This document shows, piece after piece, positions 34,951-47,264 of a stretch of 64,000 nucleotides of DNA. The stretch is from positions 62,001 through 126,000 of the forward strand of contig NC_089175.1 of assembly GCF_947507565.1 (NCBI RefSeq), written 5' to 3'. The DNA is from Oscarella lobularis (taxonomy: Eukaryota > Porifera > Homoscleromorpha > Homosclerophorida > Oscarellidae). The position numbers were made by a program, and so were the translations under genes. The stretch's first letter is position 1. Every line of letters starts with the position of its first letter. A model generated the notes under the pieces. The model was given only the letters and a program-made list of their open reading frames with translations, did not search any database and had not been told where the DNA came from.

Positions 34951-35213
34951 GCACGTACGTTTCTGTGTATTTTCGAAAAAAAAATCATTCTCCGCTCATC
35001 TAACCGCGCGCGTATCACAGTCTATATAGTTATATAAATCTCATCTCACGTGAACCAAGGCAATAAACGGGACAGTCATGAGAAAATGAAAAGTCAAACA
35101 GACCAGAGAGGGGGGGAAAGACAGAAAAAAGTACGATTACGCTTTTAAAAACCAGAAGGGGGGGAAGAAGGACAATCGCTTTTAATCATCTATACACTCG
35201 GAGATGGCTCTTC
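34951..35213. other. Convergent 3' ends of OFD1 and Smad
   Basis: These 263 bp between two stop codons hold no gene. Several G-rich runs (GGGGGG near 35108 and 35158) and short AT-rich tracts are present. Confidence 0.4.
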
Positions 35214-36868
<1,655 letters not shown>

Positions 36869-36972
36869 TCATTAACCAAAAGGAACGTCATCGGTTAGCG
36901 CGATCGAGCGATTTTTTTATTCGCTACTCACGGAAATCGACCAAAAAAAAAGAAAAAAAGGACCGAGTCGCT

Positions 36973-37539
36973 TCAGTTTGACTTCTCCTTTATTCTCCAC
37001 AATCCAAACAGGTATCGTAGCCTGATTAGAAGAAGATCTCGTCCCATTTGAAGCCAACTCCAAAATGGAACCATCTTTGATCCTAAAAAAACCCCCCCCA
37101 AAAAAAGTCTACCACTCGAATACAACGCGAAATCGACTACCTTCGATTTCCTGCCAATTAACAGCAACCTCAGCAATCGAAATCTTCAGACATTGAGCAA
37201 TATAAAGAAGCTCAACATCGAAAGCCCTACATACAGCAATCATGCAGACTTCTCTATCATATATCTATCCTACCATCGATCAATGTGAACGGATGGAAAA
37301 AGAAGTCGCGCTGCAGAACGGGTGAACAACTTGAAGCCACACTGCAATAGATTCCATACATATTTGAACCCGTTCTTGAACAAACGGCCGCCGGCTGCCC
37401 GCCCGCAGAGCGGATCCGGCCGCCGGCGGCGGTTTTTGGCGAACGCACCTGCGTGTCTTTAACACCGCGAACGCACAGGAACCAGACGAGAAAATGAAAG
37501 CCATACATGAGAAAATTTCGAAGGAAAGTGCGCTAAAAG

Positions 37540-37576
<37 letters not shown>

Positions 37577-38598
37577 GTGATGTCACAAATGCAAGCAAAA
37601 ATTCTTATTCTTACCTCAGCAACGGCGTCGTCTTGAAGATGAGATCTAGAGCCAACCGAAATAGCCGGCGTGTTCTAACACCACCTTATTAATTTATATA
37701 TATATATATTATCTCCATTTTTAGGTGCTTGCCTCATCAGGAGCAATTTTATTCAATGCTGATTCCACCTTTGTGAGATCAGAAAATCGAGTTGCGCCGT
37801 CGGCATCAGCAAAGAGAAGGTGTTTTCCGCGTGAGCTCAACATGCCCTGCATTGGAAAATTCTTTGCTTCAAAAATCTCAGTTTTTTTAAATATTCTGAC
37901 CATGCGCACTGCGCCGCCTTTTCCTCTATTCTTTTCAAAGGTGAGCACGCGAATTTTTTCGTGTCCATACTTTTTAGTATATTCCATACCAACCTGATAT
38001 ATATATATGTATGTATTTATTTATTTATTTATTTATTTATTGCTAAATTCTTTTCTTACTTTAGACGTTCCATCTTTGCTTCCATCATCCACGATAATAA
38101 TTTCGTAAGTGAAACTACCGCCTTCGTCTTTCTGGCGAAAAAAAAGACGTAGGCGTGGTCAAACAGAGGTCACGCCTCCCCCACAAACCTTCTTTTGTTC
38201 GAGATACGCGAGCGCTTCGTCGAGCATGGAAGGCACTAGATAAACTAGAGTGCGCACGAGCGTAAAATCGAAGTCGCAATTCTCACGTCTCGTCTCTTCG
38301 TTGTACGATGGAACGATGAGACTGAGAGAGAGCGATGACGGATCGTCGAGCTCGGGAAATGGTCGTCGCTCGTCGCCATTTCCGGTAAGAAAGTACTTTT
38401 CGCTGTCGTAGCGGTGGAGATTGGGCTTTCGGATAGTCGTGACAGTGAGAAAGATGTAGAGCTAAGGAGATGGGCCCCCAAGTTGCGTGCAGGACAATTC
38501 TTATATGCAGAATTACTTACTCCTACTATCAAAATGACTAGAAGGACCAGAGATGTCTGTAGAAGAGGCAACGACAATAGGAAATCAACGAACGCCAT
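36973..38598 (-). CDS. ALG5: ALG5, dolichyl-phosphate beta-glucosyltransferase
   Basis: Multi-exon gene on the minus strand, from the ATG at 38598 to the TGA at 36973-36975. The N-terminal helix (LPLLQTSLVLLVILIVGV) anchors it in the ER. The GT2 fold follows: SLIVPSYNEE, YEIIIVDDGSKDGT, FEKNRGKGGAVRMG, the nucleotide/metal motif LLFADADGAT, CGFKLF-type sequence and VNWQEIEGSKMVPF near the end. The product is Dol-P-Glc, the glucose donor for N-glycan precursor assembly. The gene ends 128 bp downstream of the Smad start, on the same strand. It diverges from the desulfurase-TtcA gene across 221 bp. Confidence 0.92.
37544..37572. repeat. (GA)n microsatellite in ALG5 intron
   Basis: About 14 perfect GA units. 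Confidence 0.9.
38014..38041. repeat. (TTTA)n microsatellite in ALG5 intron
   Basis: About seven TTTA units following a TATATATG run. Confidence 0.9.
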
Positions 38599-38819
38599 CG
38601 TCGGCACGGGACATCAGAAGTGAAAGAGCACGTGACTAGAGCTAGATCTCTTTAAATTAGCTAGGGAGAGGTGAGGTTCATGTGGTCCATGTATCTGCTC
38701 CTATTCTTGTTTTTTCAGTGAACAATTCGCCTGGTGGAACAATTCGATTATCCGGGCCGTTGTTACGTTGCCGTAGCGCCGCTAACGCGCGTGCACTCGG
38801 AAGAACGTCGTGCGAACAG
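38599..38819. promoter_or_regulatory. Divergent promoter region, ALG5 / desulfurase-TtcA
   Basis: These 221 bp lie between the ALG5 ATG and the first in-frame ATG of the right-hand gene. A strong acceptor-like TTTTTTCAG at 38711-38719 hints that the plus-strand gene may have an upstream exon here. A short frame at 38680 reads MWSMYLLLFLFFQ then stop. Confidence 0.35.
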
Positions 38820-41800
38820 ATGGCGTTGTCGCATGGCGAGCGCAAGTTTTATCGTACGGAATCGGCATTTCGGCTCACTGATCAACCGCCCGACAGGCAG
38901 GCATTGATTAAGTACGTCCACGACAGCGTTATCGGCCAGGACGCGACATTTTCCGGCCCGTTCGGCACGAGAAAAGGTAAATATATCAAAAATCGACCCT
39001 AAAAAAGCGAATTCATTTAAATTTAGTCGTCTATTGCGACTATACGGCATCGGGAAGGTAAGAGACGTCGTATAGAATCACAATGATTCATTGTATATTC
39101 AATTTTTTGAATAAGGGCTTTGAAATTCATCGAAGATTTTATCCAGACGAACGTTTTGCCGTTCTATGGCAACACGCACACAACGTCGACTATCACGTCG
39201 CGTCAAACGACCATGTTTCGTCACGAAGCGAGGTTTTTCAAAAAAATTAAAAATTCTATTTTTTCTTATTTGCTCGCATAGAGATATCATTCGTAATGCT
39301 GTGCATGCAACTGAAAATGATTCGGTGATATTTACGGGGAGTGGGTGTACTGGAGCCGTAGATAAATTAATTCACATCATGGCATTGAAAGAGAACGCTA
39401 CAAAGCCGGTATAGATAATTTCAAATCGAAGAATTTGTCATAGAACAATTCTTAGATTGTCTTTGTGGGTCCCTTTGAGCACCACTCAAATCTGTTGCCA
39501 TGGAGAGAAGTAGGAGCTCAGGTATTAATAATTCAATAGATACATAACCTGGATGCAATTTTTAATATTTAGATTATTCGTGTTGATGAGGATTGCGCTG
39601 GAAATGTCGATGTTGATGATCTCGAAGAAAAGCTGAAGGTAACTTCCGTATCTTTTCCTCCTCGTCACCCCAACAACGCCCTCTTTATTAAATTAGTCGT
39701 GCTCGTCACTGGGACGTCAGTTGATTGGATGTTTTTCCGCTTGTTCAAACATTACCGGCATTCTGACTGACACGATTGCAGTCACGACGATATTGCATAA
39801 GTACAATGCTTTGGCCTTTTGGGATTACGCTACAGCAGGTAATAATTATTCACTTTCCTAAATTCCAAGTCAGAAAATCACTCGCTTTTTTTTCATTATT
39901 CTTCAGCTCCCTATTGTGACATTGACATGAATCCAGTGGTGGAAAGGTAACTTTTCCTCTTTCCTCTATTTAATTAATTTCACATCATTTCTTCTCAGTG
40001 TGTCTCATCCCCTTGTATCAAAAGACGCTATTTTCTTTTCGCCACATAAATTCGTCGGTGGCGTCAATACACCAGGTGAGACAGAGTTTCTGTGTAGCGG
40101 ACACGTCACGTGCCCAGAGCTAGTGCTTCTTCAATTTCAGGAATTCTCATTGCTAAGAAAGCATTATTCAAGAACCCAGTTCCATCCAGTAGCGGCGGTG
40201 GAACCGTCTTTTTCGTACGCACAATAGAAACCAGCTCCCCAGCTCCCCACGGACAAGAACTCGTTCCCTCTAGGTCACTCGAACGACGCATCGATACTTA
40301 CAGGAGAACGAAATGCGCGAAGAAGGCGGAACGCCTGATATCGTCGGCTCAATTCGCGTCGGATTGGTTTTCCAATTGAAACAGGTAAAAAAAGTCGAAA
40401 ACATAAATTTAGCGACGCATCGTAACGTAACGTAAGAACTCTTCTGTTGATTGGTCGCTTGTCTTTGTGACATCACTCTCCTTGACCATATTTGGAAGTG
40501 ATGTTACATTACGTTACGTTACCTCGCTAACAACCCTTCTTTTACAAAGTCCATCGGATGTGACGCTATTGAAGCGAAAGAAGAAGAACTCGCAAAGTAT
40601 ACGCGCTAGAACCTCTCTATTCTTCCCCTCATATATCAACTACTATAGATATGGAATGAGCTTTTTTGCTAAGCATCCTAACGTCGTCCTACTTGGATCA
40701 CCTTCAGTCAAGCGTCTTCCAATTTTCTCCTTCCTTATACGTCATCCTCGTTCGGGTCTCTTTCTGCACTACAACTTCGTTTCCATGCTCCTCAATGATC
40801 TGTTTGGCATTCAAAGTCGCGGCGGCTGCGCTTGTGCCGGTCCGTATGCTCAGGTAGGGCATCTGATCGCCCGACAAGGGGGAGGAGGCCCAGCTTTGCT
40901 ACTAGGATTTACTTGGAATCGATCAAACGATGGCATTCAAAATAGAAGAATTGTTGCTAGAAGATCAGTAAGAACTTTTCTCTCTGCATTTCGACTGTTC
41001 ACCGGCACGCGTTCGATCTAGGAGACTAGATAGAAATCATCTTCGACGCTACGAGGAGCACTCTGAAAGAGAAATATTGAGGTATAGACACTAGTTTATT
41101 TGATACAACAATTCAGTCACAAATTCTGAAGGCCTGGGTTTGTGAGACTCAATTTGCCTTATTTTGCACCTCAAGAGGAAATCGACTACATTCTCAGAGC
41201 CGTCGCTTTGGTCGCAGAACACGGATGGAAATTATTACCGCAAGTAGGTGCCGTCACAGAGCGAGAAGAGATCACAGGAAATTTCTTTTTTTTCTCAGTA
41301 CACATTCCACCCGGAAACGGGCGAATGGACACACTATAAGCAGAAAGTAAACTCCTCACTCTTGCTACTTCAAAAAAAAGACTACATTGTAGGATCTCAA
41401 AGATAGACAGTGGCTTGGAAACGTTTCCTATAGAACCGGAAAATTCAGTTACAAAGAAACAAAGGAGTACCGTTCACCGCCACCGTCCTTCGAAGTCATA
41501 ATTAAATAATAATAATAATTAATTGAATAAACCCTTCTTTTTTATGTAGTCTCTACTCGACGAAGCATTGGTGATTTTTAACGCTTCCCACAAGGTAAAA
41601 GGATTCCTATTCTTCTCTTCGACACGTTTTTTCCCCTCCTTAGATCTCACGAGTACTTTCCGATCACACGGTCTTGCTTGATAGCGAAGCGGAAGCAATG
41701 CGCTGGTTTCTCTATCCCAGCGAAGCGCAGCAGATTGTCTCCCGACGGGATGCCATCCGACCGCCCGTCGAGCCTCCATTTAAGCCAAAAGCGTGGCCGG

Positions 41801-43129
41801 GAAAAGTTCCAGTTGCGGCGCCGGCGTCGGAACCTAAACCGAAGCCGGATGCGGTCACTGTAAGACCTAAACCGGCGTTTCATTCACCGCCCAGAACGCC
41901 GATTATGGGACCAACGATTCGAGTACAGTGTAGCAACGAAGCGCGTCCGCGCATCTGCTCACTCGATTTATAGGCCATAGAAGACTACACGATGATTCGC
42001 GACGGCGATCGAATTCTCGTCGGTCTATCGGGAGGCAAAGACTCCCTTTCGCTGCTTCACACACTGAAACAATACCAGCATTGTGCCAAATCGAAAGTAA
42101 GATAACATTTTCTGAAGAAATTAACTCGAATAGGGGTCGCGGTCAAGGGCGTCTCTTTTGATTTGGGCGCCGTCACAGTCGATCCGCAATCGGCTTCCTA
42201 TGATCCGAGTCCCCTAAAGGGCTACCTTGCCTCGTTGAACGTGCCTTACTTTTATGAAGAACAAGGTCAGAATACTACGTGAGGCCGATTCACACGAGCG
42301 TAAGAACTCTTCTGTTGATTGGTCGCTTGCCTTTGTGACATCACTCTCCTTGACCACGTTACGTTACGCTTACGTCGCTAGTGTGAATCGGCTCTGTGAC
42401 GCCCCCCTGTGACTGACTGACTGACTGACTGACTGACTGACTGATCTATATGATGTTTTATACAGGTATTATTGAACAGGCGTCCCAATTGGACGTCTGC
42501 CTCTCCATCTGCAGTTTCTGCTCTCGAATGAAACGCGGACGCTTATACGCTTGCCTTCGACGCGAAGGCTACAATGTGCTCGCACTTGGACAGCATCTCG
42601 ACGATCTGGCTGAGAGGCAAGATCAGATCCCGTAACCCTCAGAAAATCCAATATATAATTTATTTAGCTTTATCATGTCCGCCTTTCACAACGGGCTTCT
42701 TCGCACGATGAAAGCGCACTATACAGTCAAGTATAGAAACTCGATTATGTACACATCACCATGGGCGTGTTTCCTGATTATTCTATAGGGAGGGAGACCT
42801 GAGGGTCATTCGACCTTTCGTCTACGTCCGGGAAAAGGATCTCAGAGCATTTGCCAACTCTTCGAAATTGCCCGTCATAGCGGAAAATTGTCCCGCCTGC
42901 TTCGAAGCGCCCAAGGTGACCTTCGTACCCTTATCTCATTATAATTGAGAGAACTTATTTCTGGTCTCTTTAGGAGCGGCATCGAACAAAGCAGCTCTTG
43001 GCCGCTCAAGAGATCCTTTTCCCTAAACTCTACAAGAGCCTCCTGACAGCGATGCGTCCGCTAATGAATAAAGACATAGCGCCCTGTGAAAACAAGCATA
43101 TAAAAAGCTTTTGCGGTCAACCGAAATAA
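38820..43129 (+). CDS. Cysteine-desulfurase-like domain fused to a TtcA-like tRNA thiolase domain
   Basis: Many-exon gene ending at the TAA at 43127-43129. The N-terminal ~500 residues are a PLP class-V aminotransferase fold (NifS/SufS superfamily): YCDYTASGRAL, FYGNTHTTSTITSRQ, FTGSGCTGAVDKLI, FEHHSNLLPWRE, AFWDYATAAPY, the PLP lysine in SPHKFVGG, and a Cys-bearing loop RGGCACAGPYA. A Pro-rich linker follows. An intron whose donor is after PTIR (GTACAG at 41930) joins in phase 0 to AIEDYTMIRDGDRILVGL and the PP-loop SGGKDS. Then come GAVTVDPQ, CSFCSRMKRGRLYACLRR, GQHLDD and a second CxxC (ENCPACFEAPKER). These are the hallmarks of TtcA, which thiolates tRNA cytidine-32. The desulfurase half could supply the sulfur. 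The start at 38820 is the first in-frame ATG; an upstream exon is possible. The fusion rests on one in-frame splice and on the lack of any stop, promoter gap or new start between the halves. Confidence 0.85.
40408..40530. mobile_element. MITE-like element, copy 2 (intron of desulfurase-TtcA gene)
   Basis: The left end TTTAGCGACG...CGTAACGTAACGT mirrors the right end ACGTTACGTTACCTCGCTAA. The inner sequence AAGAACTCTTCTGTTGATTG, continuing through a GTGACATCACTCTCC block, is nearly identical to copy 3. Confidence 0.8.
42284..42392. mobile_element. MITE-like element, copy 3 (intron of desulfurase-TtcA gene)
   Basis: Inverted termini GCCGATTCACACGAGCGTAAG and CTTACGTCGCTAGTGTGAATCGGC flank the same core as copy 2. 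The element is about 109 bp and non-coding. Confidence 0.85.
42410..42444. repeat. (GACT)n microsatellite
   Basis: Eight perfect GACT units directly follow MITE copy 3 in the same intron. Confidence 0.9.
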
Positions 43130-43299
43130 TGACATCTAATAAAGGAGTGGAACAACGTCGCGTGCTCGACTACGTCATTTCCTCTCTCCACCCCGCGTGA
43201 CCCCCTTCGTGGCGTAGCGCAACTGAATCGTTACGAGGTGTCAAGCGTTTTGTTCTATTTCAGTTTGTTTGCTCTCCGAACGAACGATCGGGTCCCCCT

Positions 43300-46200
43300 A
43301 TGGACGAGGTAAGCTGGCGTAGCGAATAGAAACGATCGAACGAGGAAACGACGAAACGGGGGTCCCCGGAGAGATAAAGATTATTCGATCAGCCGGGCAG
43401 TTCCGCTTTCGCTCTGTAAATAAACGCTTTTGTACACTCGCGCCATCAGTCTTCCTTTTACTGCGCTAAGCGTCGCTTAGTTGTGCTCTATTCGTGCCGT
43501 TTGACGCGCGTTTTCTTGTCGAATCGACCTCCCGTCCCAGCGAGCTCACTTCCCCTATTCTACGCACCGAACGAACGAGAAAAGCGATGAAAAGCTCGCG
43601 TCGACATCACAGCGTAACAACAACGGCCGTTATAAAACTCCGTCGGCCGCCAATTGGCGAGGTACACACGTACAAGAGACGTTTTTCCCCTACAAGTAGC
43701 GCGACGCCCCAGCGTGGTTTCGATCCGCCGTATACGCGCGCAACGAGGAGGAAAACGATCGATCGATCGATCGATCGATCGGCCTCGTGGACTGTACGTG
43801 TTGCCGTTAGCGGACAAACGAATGCGGAATTATTCTAAAGTGAACGCGCGAGCTCTCGATCAAACTAAACTAGACAGGATGTTCATTTTCCCCCCTGTAC
43901 CCCTCCCTAGTAGTACAGTAGTCTTTTGTTGGCTGGGTGATTTTCTTCTGAAAGCGGATGTAGTAGCGTGTTCGAGGAGAGGGGGGAATCATGTGGCCTT
44001 TGTGTGACTTTTGATTTCTACTTCCAGGCCAATGCTGGCGCTCCCGTCTCGCGAGTTCTCGGCTCGATCCAGGCCAATCACGTCGTCTCCCCAGTGCGAA
44101 AGATGAAAATTCGCCTCTCCGAGTCGCTAAGTGACTGCGAAACGGAAGAGGCGCCGCAACCGTCGCAGTCGCCGCCTCACCAGGTACCGTAGAGAGGGAG
44201 AGATGCAGACGTCTTTGTCGGCACAATGACTGGAAACGTGATCGGTTGCCAGATGAACGGTTCGGAAGCGGAAGAAGACGAAGACGATACGTCTATGTTT
44301 TCGTCGCAGGTACTGCATACACATTTTACATTGACGCACTGTTTTCACTACGAAAACCGCTTTTAGGATCAAGCGGGCAGCGTACAACTATCGATATCGT
44401 CTTCGTCTCTACGGGTAACAGTGTCACGTGAACAGTAAATCTATTTTTTGACTAACGCGCACCACCATGCAGGACATGTTGACGGCTCCCGAACGAATTG
44501 TGACCACTTCAGAAACGAGCAAGGTGCAAACAATCAGCATATGCCACTTTGGTTTATAAATAATTTATGACGGTTTTTTTTCTCACAGTCATCTGAATCC
44601 GTTTTACCTGCAGGTAAGACCTCAGAGGCGGGGCCGTAAGGGCGTGTTTCTGTGCAAAAGAGTCGCGCGAGTAATCGAATTAGATTGGTTTATGTAATTG
44701 GAGACGGTCTCCTTCTAACTATTCGTTGCACTTGTCCAGACTCTTGGGAACGTAACGCAATACCTGTGCACACATCAACATCGTTGCGTAATTGCACACA
44801 CGCGCGCACTAATCCTTAAACCGCCCCGACCAATAGGGTATTGATTGGCCCCCGGAAGCAGCTCCGTTATAACAGACCCGTACTCGACGCGTCCGTCGCA
44901 TTTTGCGCTCTTGTTAGTTATTTTTCGTCTAAAAGCTCTTACCCAACTCGATTATAAGGATCGTATTAGCGAGTCGATCTCGTTCATTCGCTTCGCTCCC
45001 ACCGTCCGGTCGCCGAAACTGCGCTCTCAGCGCAAATCTAATCAGGGAAAAAGGCGATATCGAAAACCTCTTTATAAAAGCCGCCCGCATCGCATTCTTC
45101 GCTCGGCACGGAGAGAGGAAGGAAGCATACGCGCGCGCGCGCGATGGAACAAGAAGCGCTCTTTCGCTGCAATTCGGCGCCGTCGTCGCCGATTCTCGCC
45201 GCGTTGCGACGAAAAAGCGCGTTGCGAAGTCGCGTCGAAGGTAGCACACACACAATCATTGAGAGAAAAGGGCGCTTTTTGTGAGTGTGTGATACGCGCG
45301 CGTACAGACTCGATCGGCGGCGGGGGCGGCGGCAGCAATCCCTCTCTATGGAGCCGAAAAGACAGCGAAATGCGCCTAGCGCGATCGATAAGCCAGCTGA
45401 CTAACAGTGGCAGTTTCGGTAGCAGTCTCGCGCCTTCGTGGACGCCATCGTCTCCCAAGTCGTTCTATCAGCGCGTTTTCAAGCGCAGTTCGTGTAGACG
45501 ACAGGCGCGAGGTAACGTCGGATGCGATCGTGTCCTTTATGACCCTCTTTACGGTCTGCATTGCTTACGCTAAAGCTTCTGCAAAACAGTCGCTATGATA
45601 ACGTTGCGTGGGGGGAAAATGAGATACAGTACGTAGTCCATTACTTAGAGCAAGCTCCCGTCTTTTTTTTTCTTTCTCTTCTTTCTCTTGGGCGCTTGGG
45701 GGGTGATTTTGGGGGTCCCGCGACTACGGGAGATCGGGCGAATATTTATTGATTGGCTCGTTTCGCGCCCTACATGTGGTTCCCAATTTGTCCCGGAGCC
45801 CGCGCTAATAACGCACCTGTTCTCTTGCATACGGCATCAATTTGTCGTATTGTACACGGGGGGAAAAGCATTCGAACAGCGTCGTTTAGGCACCTTTCGT
45901 TTTAGAGCGGAGGCGAGGGAGGGCCCATTGCGCTTCCGGACGTAACGTAGAGAGCTAGAGCCCCCGCCCCCCCTCCCACGGTGCATGCGGTGACGTGAGT
46001 GCGACCCTCGTCCTGTTCCTTCTTCATTCCGCGTGGCGTTCGTTGCGGTGACCTCGCTTCGAACCTCATCCTCCCCACAAAAATCCTTTTCTCTCATCGC
46101 TAACACGCGTGCGCGCGCGCGATAATAATGAACGGCGGAGGAACCGGACGATTCGGTCGATTTAGCTTCAGATTCGCTCGCAAACCCGACGACATAAAAC

Positions 46201-47203
46201 TGCGCTACGGTAGGGCTAAGTACGATCGATCAGATCGACCGACCGATCGATCGATCGTCTATGCGTTCGTGGCGCGACTCTTTTGACGATTTGGCGACTA
46301 ACTGTGTTAGAGCGACAGCCTGTCGCTTATCTCGGCCGCCCTCCTCACTCAACCTTGTCGTTTTTTTCTTCTAGATGAAGCGGCCGTTGCGTGCGGCTGG
46401 CTACGAGCGGCTGGATTCCCCCAATACGCTCAACTCTACGAAGGTACGACAAGCTGACGATCGAGCGCGTCTGACGCACGCATCATTCACTTAGTTTAGC
46501 TGTCACCTTCCCCCTCCAATTCGCTAATCCTGTCAAGTCTGCCATGTTCTCGATTATCGCTTTCCTTTATTACGTCGCGCGGTCGATTCGATTTGCTATT
46601 GTTTTTTTATTCGCTCTTCTTTTTTAGACGGGCAATTTCCAACGGATCTATCCGAAATCGATATCGAGCAAGATCACAAATTTTTGAACGATTACGAAAT
46701 CGACGCTCTGATGAGGTGAGAGGGTGAGAGAAAAGAGGAGCAAAAAAGGCAATCCTTTCTCTAGGCGTCTCAAAGTGCTACAAAGATACGCCGGCATGCG
46801 AATCGACGACGGAAAAGTGCCCACTCCACGCACGCACTCACTCACAAAAAATTAAAAGTTTCCTTTCTATAGGACGAAGAATCGGACGAGGAAGAGGAGG
46901 GAAGAGCAATCAGTAACAAATGGAAATATCGCAGAAGAAGCGGCAAATGGCAACGACGGCACAAGAGCGGCGGCGGCGCAACGGCTACAAGAACATCTCC
47001 ATCGTCCACTTCCGGGAGCGTGGGACGTCACCAGAGCCTTCGCTCCCAGGCAATCGGACGATCGATAATTCTCCGAAAAGCGTCATCAGACAGTCGCGGC
47101 GGCGGCGGCGAAGCGGAAGCGACGTCGTTATCCGCAGTTGGAGCACTTGTGTCTGAACCGCTAAAAATTGTCGTCGAAGGGACGTGTTTTTCTCCGCCCC
47201 GTA

Positions 47204-47264
<61 letters not shown>

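Noticed and set aside
42060-42180. Phase mismatch after HCAKSK in the TtcA-like domain
   Set aside because: Using the downstream acceptor GGTCAAG|GGCGTC gives a 51-nt phase-0 intron and the expected sequence GVSFDLGAVTVDPQ, so no frameshift is present.
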